Assembly: GCF_000702505.1 (NCBI RefSeq)
Contig: NZ_JNIM01000001.1
Coordinates: forward strand, 124,001 to 188,000
Source of the DNA: Thermogemmatispora carboxidivorans
GTDB taxonomy: Bacteria > Chloroflexota > Ktedonobacteria > Ktedonobacterales > Ktedonobacteraceae
Direction of reading: 5' to 3'
Length of the DNA stretch: 64,000 bases
Each line of letters opens with the position of its first letter. Positions within the stretch are counted from its first letter, which is position 1. Below the pieces are notes generated by a model, which saw only the letters and a program-made list of their open reading frames with translations, made no database searches and was not told the origin of the DNA. Both the position numbers and the translations under genes were made by a program. Shown here one piece after another: positions 17,474-26,484 of this stretch.

Positions 17474-18823
17474 TCAGATGCCAAGTGAGGCAGCCTCCTC
17501 CTGGAGGAACCGGGTATAGGCTTCTCCGCGGACAAAGACCTGGTGCCTGAGCAGCCGCTGGTGGAAGGGAATCGTCGTGGGCAGACCCTCGATGACGAAC
17601 TCATCAAGCGCGCGCTGCATGCGCGCAATGGCGGCGTCGCGATCCTCGGCCCACACGATGAGCTTGGCCAGCAGCGAGTCGTAGTGTGGAGGAACCGAGT
17701 AGCCGGCATAAAGATGGCTATCGACGCGTACCCCCGGGCCGCTGGGTGGCAGGTACTTCTCCACCACTCCGGTCTGAGGACGAAAATCGGCCTCCGCATC
17801 CTCTGCCGTGATCCGACACTCGATGGCGTGGCCACGGAACTGGATGTCCTCCTGTTTCAGGCGCAGCGGCTCGCCAGCAGCAATGCGGATCTGCTCCTTG
17901 ACGAGGTCGACGCTCGTCACCAATTCGGTGACCGGATGTTCCACCTGTAGGCGTGTGTTCATCTCCATGAAATAGTAGCGGTTCTCATCGTCGAGGAGGA
18001 ACTCCAGCGTACCGGCGTTGGTGTAGCCGATTTGCTGCACGGCCCGAATGGCCTTCATGCCGATCTCTTGCCGTAGCTCGGGAGGCAGCAAGGGGCTGGG
18101 TGACTCCTCAAGAACCTTTTGATTGCGACGCTGGCAGGAGCAGTTACGCTCGCCCAGGTGAACGCCGTTACCATGATGATCGACAAGTACCTGGATCTCG
18201 ATGTGTCGCGCTCGCGGCAGGTAGCGCTCTAGATAGAGGCCATCATCGCGGAAAGCCTCGCGTACCTCGTTCTGGGCCAGGGTGAAGACGCGCTCAAACT
18301 CGTCAGGGCTGTTGACGAGACGGATGCCACGCCCTCCTCCGCCGGCGGCAGCCTTCAGCATGAGGGGAAAGCCGATCTCGCGCGCAGCCTCTCGCGCCTC
18401 CGCCAGAGTGCGTAAGACGCGGGTGCCCGGTAGCATCGGCAGCCCGGCGGCGGCCATCGCCTCGCGGGCTGAAACTTTATCGCCCATGATCGCCATCGCC
18501 GTGGCGGAAGGGCCGATAAAGGTGAGATTCACATCTGCGCAGATCTGGGCAAAGCTGGGATTCTCTGAGAGGAAACCATAGCCGGGATGAATAGCTTCGG
18601 CCCCGGAGATAAGAGCGGCGCTGATAATATTCGGAATATTAAGATAACTCTTGCCGCTTGGCCCCGGTCCTATGCAGATGTGCTCGTCCGCCATGCGTAC
18701 CGGCAGCGAATCGCGATCGGCCTCTGAATGGGCGATGATGGTGCGGATACCCATCTCGCGACAGGCGCGGATGATCCGTAGGGCGATTTCGCCACGGTTA
18801 GCTATGAGGATTTTTCGAAACAT
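17474..18823 (-). CDS. accC: Biotin carboxylase subunit of acetyl-CoA carboxylase
   Basis: This 449-residue ATP-grasp enzyme carboxylates biotin on AccB. The standard start MFRKILIANRGEIALRIIRACREMG begins at the ATG at 18823; longer frames upstream are not used, and no clear Shine-Dalgarno sequence is seen. Motifs are AIHPGYGFLSENPSFA, KAAAGGGGRGIR (ATP-binding loop), EMNTRLQVEHPVTE and RGHAIECRI. A consensus -10 box lies about 100 bp upstream. The next gene, after 261 bp, is fabF on the same strand. Confidence 0.96.
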   Translation of the reverse strand: MFRKILIANRGEIALRIIRACREMGIRTIIAHSEADRDSLPVRMADEHICIGPGPSGKSYLNIPNIISAALISGAEAIHPGYGFLSENPSFAQICADVNLTFIGPSATAMAIMGDKVSAREAMAAAGLPMLPGTRVLRTLAEAREAAREIGFPLMLKAAAGGGGRGIRLVNSPDEFERVFTLAQNEVREAFRDDGLYLERYLPRARHIEIQVLVDHHGNGVHLGERNCSCQRRNQKVLEESPSPLLPPELRQEIGMKAIRAVQQIGYTNAGTLEFLLDDENRYYFMEMNTRLQVEHPVTELVTSVDLVKEQIRIAAGEPLRLKQEDIQFRGHAIECRITAEDAEADFRPQTGVVEKYLPPSGPGVRVDSHLYAGYSVPPHYDSLLAKLIVWAEDRDAAIARMQRALDEFVIEGLPTTIPFHQRLLRHQVFVRGEAYTRFLQEEAASLGI

Positions 18824-19171
18824 GGCTGTTGATCGGACAGGACGAGCGCAGGGGACCTGCGCGGTCCGTGCTTTGCTCTCATGGTGATGTTCCCCGGCCT
18901 GATATGGGCGGGGCAATTTACGGGTTATTATACCATGCCCGCTCGAATGCGACCAGTGGGGCCACGGGGTCTTCTCTACCAGTCAGGTTAGCTTTCTCTT
19001 TCGGTTGCTTAGGAACGAGGAGGGAGACGCTGTCTTTGGTTCCATGAGCGGAGTGAGCGGCCCGGGACCCTGCTACGGGTAAAGACGCGCGCGATCGATC
19101 TCTCTCGGGATCTGCCGAAGTGAGATAAGGCGAACTGGTGGTAGCAAAGGAGGCCCGCGGCCTGGTGTGGC
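18824..19171. other. Intergenic region accC-TPR kinase
   Basis: No gene is supported. The part near accC holds its -10 box; the part near 19172 is the 3' side of the kinase gene, which is transcribed in the same direction. Confidence 0.55.
18927..18932 (-). promoter_or_regulatory. -10 box upstream of accC
   Basis: TATAAT on the minus strand (18932 to 18927) lies 104 bp before the accC ATG. The region 17-18 bp upstream of it matches -35 consensus poorly, so promoter strength is uncertain. Confidence 0.45.
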
Positions 19172-21484
19172 TCAGAAGTTCCAGGAGGAGATTCGCGGGC
19201 CTGTCGCGGTCTGTTCGCGCAAGCGAGCGGCTTCGGCCTCGGCCTGGCGAGCCTCGCGCTTCCGTCGCAGCTTTTTGAGGACCTCGGCTTTTCGCTCCCA
19301 GTGGTCGGGGTCGTTAGGAGCGATTTGAATGGCGTGCTCGGCGGCCTCCAGTGCCTCGTCATAGCGGCCCAGCTCCTGGCACAGCAGCGCTTTATTATGC
19401 CAGGCCGAGGCGAGCTGAGGGTCACGTTGCAGGGCCTCATCGTAGGCTTCGAGTGCCTGGCGATGGTATCCCAGGCGATAGAGGGTATTCCCTTTGCCGT
19501 TCCAGCAGAGAGTCAGGTCCCTGTTCAACATCAGCGCCTGATCGTAGGCGCGCAGGGCTTCGGGATAGCGCTCCAGGGCATACAAGGCAGCCGCTTTACC
19601 CTGCCAGGCCAGGGCATGATTTGGGTCGAGGGCCAGGGCGCGATTATAGCTTTCCAGGGCAGCGGCGTGGCGGCCTTGCTCGCTGAGAATCGCGCCGCGC
19701 CGTAGCCAGGCTTTGACATAGCCTGGGTCATATTTGAGGGCCTCATCCAGCATATCCAGGGCCTGGCGCAGGCGATGCTGACCGTAGTAGATCTGGGCGA
19801 TGCCATACCAGGCAGGGGCATAGTGAGGATCAAGGGAGCGCGCGCGCTCAAAGGCGCTCAGGGCCTCTGGCCAGCGCTGGAGGTCATAAAGGACCGCTCC
19901 CTTGCCGGCCCAGGCAGGAACAAGGTCTGTTTGTAGCCGGGTTGCCTCCTCAAAGGAATCGAGGGCCTGACGCACCTGGCCGAGCTCGTGGAGCACCTGT
20001 CCTCTGCCGCACCAGGCCAGTGCCTGCTGATTGTCGTAGCGCAGGGCCTTTTCGAAGGCTTCGAGGGCTTCGCGTTGGCGCCCCCGGCGGCTGAGCAAGA
20101 GTCCTTTATTATACCAGGCCCGAGCCATGCCAGGGTCATAGCGCAGGGCGGTCTCGAAGGCGGCCAGTGCCTCTGCCTCGCGCCGCAGACCGGAGAGGGC
20201 GGCCCCTTTCCCATTCCAGGCGGTGGCGTTACGGGCATCAAGCTGGAGCGCTCGCTCGAAAGCCTGCAGCGCTTCCTGATAGCGGTGGAGGGCATTGAGC
20301 GCGGTACCTTTGCCGATCCAGGAAGTGACTAGCGAGGGGTCCAGCTTGAGCGCCCTGTTAAAGGACTCCAGGGCCTCGCGGTGCTGGGAGCGCACGCCGT
20401 AGGTGAGGCCGCGTCCCTGCCAGGCCAGGGCCTGCGAGGGGTCGCGGGCAATCACGCGCTCATAGCGTTCAAGCGCCTCTGTGAGGCGACCCTGCGTCCG
20501 TAGCTGGCGAGCCTGCTCAATCAGGCGGCTCGTGTCGGTAAGCGTCTGTGTGGAGCTGCCCAGCTCGCGGCTCTCTCGCAGGACCTCCAATACGTCCTGC
20601 GCGCTGGCCGGACGCTTTTCCGGGTCCATTTCCAGCATGCGCTGAAGGAGCGCTTCCAGGGTGGGAGGAACTGCCGGATTCAGCTCCGAAGCGGGCCGGA
20701 AGAAGAAAGGCTGGTCCGAAGGATCAACACCGGTGAGCAGATGGTGTAACAAAGCCCCCAGGCTGTAGATATCGGAACGAGGGGTTGATTGGGCCTTGCC
20801 ATACTGCTCCGGGGCCGCATAGCCGGGAGAACCAAGGGCCGTTGTATCGCGCGACTGGCCTGGCTTAAAGAGGCGTGCGATACCAAAGTCGATCAGGTAG
20901 AGCCGCCCGCTGTTATCGATCATCACGTTAGATGGCTTCAGGTCGCGAAAGACAATCGGCGGCTGGTGGCTATGCAGGTAGCCAAGCACGTCGCAGAGCT
21001 GCTCGGCCCAGGTCAGCACCTGGTCGACAGGTAAAGGGCCGCCTCCCTGGCGCGCCAGGTATTCCTCCAGCGACTCACCCTCGATGAAGTCCATCACCAG
21101 ATATGAGCGATCATTTTCGGTAAAATGATCGTAGATGCGCGGCAGATTGGGGTGGCGTAGCTCGGCCAGCAAGTTGGCCTCACGCTCAAAAGCCTGTTCA
21201 GCCTCCTGGACACGTGCCGGGGTCAGGCCGGCTTTACTCATCTCTTTGACTGCCACCGGACGGTTATTCAGACGTGTATCGGCGGCTTTATAGACGGCCC
21301 CCATCCCTCCCTGACCGATCAAGCTCAGCAGCTGATAGCGCTCGGCCAGCAGCGTCTGCTCTGTCAGGGTCCCTGTCGTATGCTGGAACGGCAGGGCGGC
21401 GGCGCAGTGCTGACAGAAACGCGCCGTTGGAGGATTGGCCATGCCGCAGCGGTCACAAAAGACTTCCTGCTCCTGCGTTGTCAT
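19172..21484 (-). CDS. Zinc-ribbon Ser/Thr protein kinase with thirteen TPR repeats
   Basis: This is a 770-residue cytoplasmic kinase without a predicted membrane segment. An N-terminal zinc ribbon (CDRCGMANPPTARFCQHC, about 10-27) leads to a Hanks-type kinase domain at about 50-310: glycine loop IGQGGMGAVYK, lysine in PVAVKEM, catalytic loop VFRDLKPSNVM and DFGIARLF. The HRD histidine is Phe here. About thirteen 34-residue TPR units fill residues 325-760 and probably bind partner proteins. The ATG at 21484 follows a poly-T leader without a ribosome site; an upstream GTG at 21499 is possible. It shares the ribbon-kinase module with the WD40 kinase at 27233-29245. Confidence 0.92.
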   Translation of the reverse strand: MTTQEQEVFCDRCGMANPPTARFCQHCAAALPFQHTTGTLTEQTLLAERYQLLSLIGQGGMGAVYKAADTRLNNRPVAVKEMSKAGLTPARVQEAEQAFEREANLLAELRHPNLPRIYDHFTENDRSYLVMDFIEGESLEEYLARQGGGPLPVDQVLTWAEQLCDVLGYLHSHQPPIVFRDLKPSNVMIDNSGRLYLIDFGIARLFKPGQSRDTTALGSPGYAAPEQYGKAQSTPRSDIYSLGALLHHLLTGVDPSDQPFFFRPASELNPAVPPTLEALLQRMLEMDPEKRPASAQDVLEVLRESRELGSSTQTLTDTSRLIEQARQLRTQGRLTEALERYERVIARDPSQALAWQGRGLTYGVRSQHREALESFNRALKLDPSLVTSWIGKGTALNALHRYQEALQAFERALQLDARNATAWNGKGAALSGLRREAEALAAFETALRYDPGMARAWYNKGLLLSRRGRQREALEAFEKALRYDNQQALAWCGRGQVLHELGQVRQALDSFEEATRLQTDLVPAWAGKGAVLYDLQRWPEALSAFERARSLDPHYAPAWYGIAQIYYGQHRLRQALDMLDEALKYDPGYVKAWLRRGAILSEQGRHAAALESYNRALALDPNHALAWQGKAAALYALERYPEALRAYDQALMLNRDLTLCWNGKGNTLYRLGYHRQALEAYDEALQRDPQLASAWHNKALLCQELGRYDEALEAAEHAIQIAPNDPDHWERKAEVLKKLRRKREARQAEAEAARLREQTATGPRISSWNF

Positions 21485-21879
21485 AAAAAAACCCGTCACT
21501 CAGGCTCGAACTGCAGCGGTTCTTACTGGCGGGCAGGGGCGTCGCATCGCACTCTTCACCCATCCTATATCATAGCACAGCTAGCCAGGTCGCTGTCGCT
21601 CTGCGCCCGGCCCGGCTCGGCCTGGCCCGGCCTGGCCCACCTTTCCTGACGATAGCGGGTGGCTTGTCTATCTGTCTGCCTCCTCTGGTCTCCCGCTCTG
21701 CTCGCCTCTCCCAACCGCTAAGGTCCTCTGTCTGGTTGCCTCAGCGGGCCTGCGTTGGCGTCTTCGTCGCGGCCCTGCTCTGTGCTCCCGCGGCAGAGGA
21801 TTGAGCTATATCTATGTGCATGCATCGCTGTAAGGGTGGCCCGTAACGTAGCTGCTCTCTATGGCTTTCCTGGTCTGCT
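21485..21879. other. Intergenic region TPR kinase-rsmA
   Basis: Both flanking genes are on the minus strand. A possible extended -10 box for the kinase (TGC TATGAT on the minus strand, 21569-21577) is about 85 bp before its start. The rest is a low-complexity GCCCGGCCTGGCC-type tract (about 21600-21640) and shows no gene. Confidence 0.5.
21569..21577 (-). promoter_or_regulatory. Extended -10 element upstream of the TPR kinase
   Basis: On the minus strand TGC is followed by TATGAT (21574 to 21569), a TGn extended -10 box, about 85 bp upstream of the kinase start. There is no clear -35 box. Confidence 0.4.
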
Positions 21880-22800
21880 CTATCCCCAGTCTGTGGGCTG
21901 GGGAGCCGGCGTCTCCTCCTGGCTTTGGAGCGCGGTGGAAGGCAGTGTACGCCATAGCTGCAGCCATTCGTCGAGGCTCAGGGTTTCGGCGCGGCGTTCC
22001 GGCGCGATGCCAGCCTGGCGCAGCCAGTGCTGCACCGTCTCGGCAGGCAAGCCCAGTCCGCGCGCCAGGGCATTATGTAGTTGCTTGCGGCGTTCTCCAA
22101 AGCCGGCCTGGACCAGGCGGAAGAAGATGGCCCGTTCCGGGGGGGTCAGCGCTGCCCGCGGCTGCACCTCGACACGCACGATGGCGGAGTCGACGCGCGG
22201 CGGTGGATAGAAAGCCCGCGCCGGTACGCGGGCGATGAGCTGCGGACGCCCGAAGAACTGGACACTCACGCCCAACAGGCTCAGGTCGCCGGGCGCGGCT
22301 ACGATGCGCTGCGCAACCTCGTACTGAATCATTACAACGATCAGCTGAGGGGGATGCTCGCTCTCCAGAAAATGGCGAAAGGTCGGGGCCGTGATGTAGT
22401 AAGGCAAATTGGCCACCAGCTTATAGGGCTGCCTCTCGAAGAGGGTGCACGGATCGACAGTTAACAAGTTCCGGGCCACCACCTCGACATTGCCAAAAAG
22501 GGCCGTGGTTTCGGCGAGCAGGCGGAGCATAGAGCGCTCCAACTCTACAGCAACCACCCGCCCCGCGCGGCGAGCCAGCTCGCGCGTTAAAACGCCAGTT
22601 CCTGCCCCCACCTCAAGGATCGTATCAGTTGGTGCCAGCTCTGCCGCGTCCACAATGCGCGCCAGGACCCCGCGGTCGACCAGGAAGTGTTGTCCAAACG
22701 ACTTCAAAGGCCGCGTGCCATGCTGTTGGAGCAGCGCGCGCAAGGTGCGCGGGCTGGTCAGATCAAGCTCTTCGGCCATCGTTGACCGCACATACCTCAT
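21880..22800 (-). CDS. rsmA: 16S rRNA dimethyladenosine transferase (KsgA)
   Basis: This 306-residue enzyme dimethylates two adjacent adenines near the 3' end of 16S rRNA, a late 30S assembly step. Motifs are RPLKSFGQHFLVDRGVL, SAM-binding LEVGAGTGVLTREL, the acidic VVAVELERSM and the catalytic NLPYYIT. RVPARAFYPPPRVDSAIV is the family's C-terminal signature. The start could also be the ATG at 22779, seven codons in; neither has a well-spaced ribosome site. Upstream lies the Pro/Gln-rich membrane protein (18-bp gap), so the two may be co-transcribed. Confidence 0.94.
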   Translation of the reverse strand: MRYVRSTMAEELDLTSPRTLRALLQQHGTRPLKSFGQHFLVDRGVLARIVDAAELAPTDTILEVGAGTGVLTRELARRAGRVVAVELERSMLRLLAETTALFGNVEVVARNLLTVDPCTLFERQPYKLVANLPYYITAPTFRHFLESEHPPQLIVVMIQYEVAQRIVAAPGDLSLLGVSVQFFGRPQLIARVPARAFYPPPRVDSAIVRVEVQPRAALTPPERAIFFRLVQAGFGERRKQLHNALARGLGLPAETVQHWLRQAGIAPERRAETLSLDEWLQLWRTLPSTALQSQEETPAPQPTDWG

Positions 22801-22818
22801 GTCATAGCGAGATTGGAG

Positions 22819-23610
22819 TTAGAGTTTCCCCGGGCCAGACCGACGCAGCGAACCTTGCTGATGGGCGTGGACCAGCAGCCAGACGATCACGCCACCGATG
22901 GCAAGAGGAAGCGCACACAGCAGGCAGACCACGATGACCGCGATGATGAGGCCGATGGCGGCCCCTAGCAGGCCAATAATCAGGCCGATCAAACCGCCGA
23001 CCAGCCCCACGATGAGACCCACGCCGCCCAGCACCAGGCCAAGAATGAAGGCCCCTACCCAGGGAAGCAGTTTGAGAAGCAGCGCCACCAGAACCAGACA
23101 GAGCACCAGCCAGACAATCTGATGGCTCCGCTGGGGCTGAGGCCGCGCCCACCAGGGAGGCTGAGACCACGCAGGGCGAGCGCTGACTCTCCAGGGCTGA
23201 GGCTGACGGGCGTCAGGTCTGCGGGCTGGCCCTGCTCCAGAGCTTGTCTGCGGGCCAGGCTGAGCTGAGACTGCCCCTGACCAGCTCGCTCCAGGTTCGT
23301 CCACAGATGCAGCTGTCTCGCCTGGCTGGATGACCTCCGGTACCGGCCCTTCCTCTTCACGATTTGGATAGTCTTGGGCCGGATAGCCGCGCCGATAACT
23401 ATAGTCATGCAATGGCTCTGGATAACGCCCAGGCGGCTCCTGGCGCGGTTGGGAACTCTGGCCTCGCCCACGCCTGCGACCCGGAAAGCCCCAGGACGAG
23501 GAGCGATGGCTGGCGGCTTCTCCCTCAGAACCAGAAGGGGGCTGCCCGCTCGCTCCCGCTGATTCAGGCTGCTCTGCTTGCCAGTCGTGCTCTTGCTGCT
23601 GCTGCTGCAT
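22819..23610 (-). CDS. Membrane protein with Pro/Gln-rich cytoplasmic domain, unknown function
   Basis: This is a 263-residue protein of unknown function. Residues 1-165 are disordered-looking, rich in Gln, Pro, Ser, Gly and Arg, with several Trp-Pro pairs near 150-165. The rest is strongly hydrophobic: about three to four membrane helices with glycine-zipper spacing (VGGLIGLIIGLLGAAIG), then a short basic end. The ATG at 23610 has AAGGAGCGAG upstream. It precedes rsmA by 18 bp and is divergent from the penicillin-binding protein gene. No domain is recognised. Confidence 0.8.
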   Translation of the reverse strand: MQQQQQEHDWQAEQPESAGASGQPPSGSEGEAASHRSSSWGFPGRRRGRGQSSQPRQEPPGRYPEPLHDYSYRRGYPAQDYPNREEEGPVPEVIQPGETAASVDEPGASWSGAVSAQPGPQTSSGAGPARRPDARQPQPWRVSARPAWSQPPWWARPQPQRSHQIVWLVLCLVLVALLLKLLPWVGAFILGLVLGGVGLIVGLVGGLIGLIIGLLGAAIGLIIAVIVVCLLCALPLAIGGVIVWLLVHAHQQGSLRRSGPGKL

Positions 23611-23677
23611 AGGTCTCGCTCCTTGTCGCCCTCGCTCGCTACTGGTTCTAGCCTCTTTTCCCTGACGCTGGCTACAG

Positions 23678-23686
23678 TGATATAAT
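23678..23686 (+). promoter_or_regulatory. Extended -10 promoter of the penicillin-binding protein gene
   Basis: TG at 23678-23679 and TATAAT at 23681-23686 form an extended -10 box, nearly identical to the one before rpsO. The leader to the chosen start at 23868 would be about 175 nt. Confidence 0.5.
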
Positions 23687-23867
23687 GCCCCTCCAGGGAA
23701 CGATCTATTACCATAGGATACGCAAAGAGGCTACGGGGGTTGCAGAGTGGTCTCGAATTACCTATGATGATACGCGAAAACACATCGATCGTTCTATAAC
23801 TGGAAGAAAGCTTTGCTGCGTTCGCTATTACCAGATCCGTTTGCATGCCGAGAAGAGGAAGGGAGCA

Positions 23868-26249
23868 ATGGAGTACCACGAGAAGCAACCCGCAGGGGAA
23901 GCCGAGCGGGGCGGAGCGCTTGGCCCCCGGGTACCAGGACTACAGCTACCAGCCCGTCGCCTTCCAGTGGCCCGGGGGCAGCCAGCTCTCCTGGCTCCTT
24001 TACCCGCTACGGGCGCAAAGAGTGGAGTCCCTCCGCTACGTCGCTGGCGCACCAATCGGATTCTTCTGCGTAAGCGCTGGCGCCGGCGTTTCTATCCCCA
24101 CCGCACACCGCGCTGGGCGCTCATGCTCCTGGTAGCCGCGCTGCTCGGCCTCGCCCTCTTTTCGAGCAGTGCCGGGGCCGTCTATGCTTATTACGAAGCG
24201 CAGCTGCCCTTGCTGCGTAACATTGCTAACAACAATGCGCTCTTCCAGACGACGCGCATCTATGACCGTAATGGCAATCTGCTCTATGAGCTGTTCGATC
24301 ATAGCGCCGATCGTGGCCGTCGCACTTATGTCAGTTATACCGATATCTCGCCGCTCTTGATCAATGCCACGGTGGCCGCCGAAGACCATACGTTCTGGGA
24401 AAACTCGGGCGTTGATCTGCAGGGCATTCTGCGCGCCGTCTTCTCGAATCTCCAGAGCCAGAGCGTTGTTCAGGGTGGGAGCACAATCACGCAACAGCTC
24501 ATTAAGAACGAGTTGTTCAGCAACCAACCCCGCACACTGGCCGTCAAAGCCGAGGAGGCCGTGCTGGCCTATGGCCTGACACAGCAGTATCCGAAGTGGA
24601 AGATCATGGAGATGTATCTCAACACGGTCTACTACGGCGATCTGAACTACGGAGCTGAGGCTGCAGCGGAGAACTATTTCAATCTGCAGCCGAAGTGTAC
24701 GGCGACGCGCTGTAAGCCGGCGGTGGCACAGCTCGATCTGGCTCAAGCCTCGCTGCTGGCCGGGCTGCCCCAAAGTCCTTCCTACTATGATCCAACACTC
24801 AATAAGCCTGCAGCCCTGGCGCGCCAGAAGGTGGTCTTGCAGTCGATGGTCGAGCTGGGGATGATTACCCCTCAGCAAGCCGCTGCCGCCGAGGCCGAGA
24901 GCCAGAAGTTTGTCTTTAAACCCTATAGCGCGACCCACCATATCCAGGCTCCCCACTTTGTGCAGTACGTGATCGATCAGCTCACGTCTCTGCTCGGCAG
25001 TCAGAACCTGCTCAATGGGGGCTACAATGTCTATACAACTCTCGATCTGACGCTGGAGAAGAAAGTCGAGCAGATCGTTCACGACCGCCTCTATACGGTC
25101 CAGTATGATCCTTACCTGGGCCAGTATCAGGGGCCGTTGTATAAAACGAATAATGTGAATAATGCTGCGGTTGTGGTGATGAGTCCAACGACGGGCGAGA
25201 TTCTGGCGATGGATGGCAGTGCCGATTTCAATAATCAGAGTGCAAAGGTCCAGGGTCAGTATAATTCGGCCCTCGCGCTGCGCCAGCCCGGCTCGGCCTT
25301 TAAGCCCATCGTCTACGCCACGGCCTTCGAGATGGGCTGGTATCCCGCCATGATTGTCCCTGATCATCTCACGATTTATCCGACGAAGGATGCAAATTCT
25401 CCTTCTGGCTACTATACGCCGAATAACTACGATCAGAAGTTCCATACGACCTTTCCGATGACGATTCGCAACGCCATTGCGAACTCGTTCAATATTCCGG
25501 CGGTGACGACCGTCGAGTACGTCGGCTTCAACAATGTCCTCAACATGGCCAAGCGCCTGGGCATTACCTCCCTTGATACTGCCGACCTGCAGGCCTGTCG
25601 TAAGAACTACAATGCGCCGAAGGCGACGCCGGAGCAGTGTTTCTTCCCCTCGATCGCCTTGGGCACGGCGGAGGTCTCGCTGCTGGAGTTGACCGGGGCC
25701 TATGCGACCTTCGCCAATCAGGGGGTGCGTGTCCCACCGGTGGCCATCCTGGAGATTACCGATAGCCTGGGCCATCCGCTCTATCGCTACGATGCTGCTC
25801 ACCCACATGGGGTGCGCGCGCTCGGGGCTGATGTCTCGTTCCTGATTAGCAGTATCCTCTCGGATAAGGCTTCGCGCTATCACGAGTTTGGCCCTGGCAA
25901 CCCGCTGGAGCTGGCCGATCGCCCGGCGGCTGCCAAGACTGGCACAACCCAGACCTTCCGCGATAACTGGACCGTTGGTTATACGCCCTATCTGGCGGTC
26001 GGGGTCTGGGCTGGCAATAGCGATAATACCCCTATGGATAATGTCATTGGCATCACGGGCGCCGGTCCCATCTGGCATGATGTGATGGAGTATGCTTCCC
26101 AGCGCTATCATTATCCGGCTGAGGACTTTATCCGCCCGGCCAATGTCCATCTGGGCACGGTCTCTGCTCTCACTGGTCTCTTGCCTCGTCCCGGCGATCC
26201 GACTGTGAGCGATTGGTTTATTGACGGGACGCTGCCTACAACCTCCTGA
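23868..26249 (+). CDS. Class A penicillin-binding protein (bifunctional glycosyltransferase/transpeptidase)
   Basis: This 793-residue enzyme polymerises and cross-links peptidoglycan. The ATG at 23868 is chosen because AAGGGAG precedes it, although the frame is open to 23685. A basic cytoplasmic tail (about 1-85, ending RKRWRRRFYPHRTPR) leads to one membrane helix (about 86-107). The GT51 domain (about 120-310) shows AAEDHTFWENSGVD and GGSTITQQLIKN. The transpeptidase domain (about 390-760) has the serine motif RQPGSAFKP, SFN and KTGTT. It ends after the transpeptidase domain, without PASTA repeats. The unusually long Arg/Pro-rich tail may bind other cell-wall proteins. Confidence 0.94.
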   Translation: MEYHEKQPAGEAERGGALGPRVPGLQLPARRLPVARGQPALLAPLPATGAKSGVPPLRRWRTNRILLRKRWRRRFYPHRTPRWALMLLVAALLGLALFSSSAGAVYAYYEAQLPLLRNIANNNALFQTTRIYDRNGNLLYELFDHSADRGRRTYVSYTDISPLLINATVAAEDHTFWENSGVDLQGILRAVFSNLQSQSVVQGGSTITQQLIKNELFSNQPRTLAVKAEEAVLAYGLTQQYPKWKIMEMYLNTVYYGDLNYGAEAAAENYFNLQPKCTATRCKPAVAQLDLAQASLLAGLPQSPSYYDPTLNKPAALARQKVVLQSMVELGMITPQQAAAAEAESQKFVFKPYSATHHIQAPHFVQYVIDQLTSLLGSQNLLNGGYNVYTTLDLTLEKKVEQIVHDRLYTVQYDPYLGQYQGPLYKTNNVNNAAVVVMSPTTGEILAMDGSADFNNQSAKVQGQYNSALALRQPGSAFKPIVYATAFEMGWYPAMIVPDHLTIYPTKDANSPSGYYTPNNYDQKFHTTFPMTIRNAIANSFNIPAVTTVEYVGFNNVLNMAKRLGITSLDTADLQACRKNYNAPKATPEQCFFPSIALGTAEVSLLELTGAYATFANQGVRVPPVAILEITDSLGHPLYRYDAAHPHGVRALGADVSFLISSILSDKASRYHEFGPGNPLELADRPAAAKTGTTQTFRDNWTVGYTPYLAVGVWAGNSDNTPMDNVIGITGAGPIWHDVMEYASQRYHYPAEDFIRPANVHLGTVSALTGLLPRPGDPTVSDWFIDGTLPTTS

Positions 26250-26298
26250 GCGCCAGCGACTGTGGACGATTGGTTGAGCTTCCAGGCTGAAAGCATGC

Positions 26299-26328
26299 AG
26301 CAAGGAGGGCGGCATCGCCCTCCTTGCT
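26299..26328 (+). terminator. Perfect 13-bp hairpin after the penicillin-binding protein
   Basis: AGCAAGGAGGGCG (26299-26311) pairs perfectly with CGCCCTCCTTGCT (26316-26328) around a GCAT loop, about 50 bp after the stop. A pyrimidine-rich tract follows only about 18 bp later. It is probably a terminator; a similar T-less hairpin occurs at 7346-7375. Confidence 0.6.
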
Positions 26329-26412
26329 CAGGGGAGTGGTGCCGCTCTCGGCCTGTTTTTCCTCTTCCTCTTGCACCCCTTTTGCTGGCAGGGCAGCCTT
26401 TCCCTTCGCTCC

Positions 26413-26422
26413 GTGATATCAT
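26413..26422 (+). promoter_or_regulatory. Possible extended -10 element
   Basis: GTGATATCAT contains TGA followed by TATCAT (26417-26422), about 60 bp before the unknown gene at 26485. No -35 box is evident. Confidence 0.35.
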
Positions 26423-26484
26423 AAAAGGAGCAGAGCACGCTACTGGATGTTGCAACATGGCTTATTGTGGAGGTTTCTGTTTCT

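Noticed and set aside
17242..17835. 197-codon minus-strand frame overlapping accC
   Set aside because: Out of frame with the certain accC gene and without domain features.
24036..26315. 759-codon open frame on the minus strand opposite the penicillin-binding protein gene
   Set aside because: The plus strand encodes a complete class A penicillin-binding protein with all motifs. The antisense frame has no domain pattern and no ribosome site; long antisense frames are expected at this GC content.
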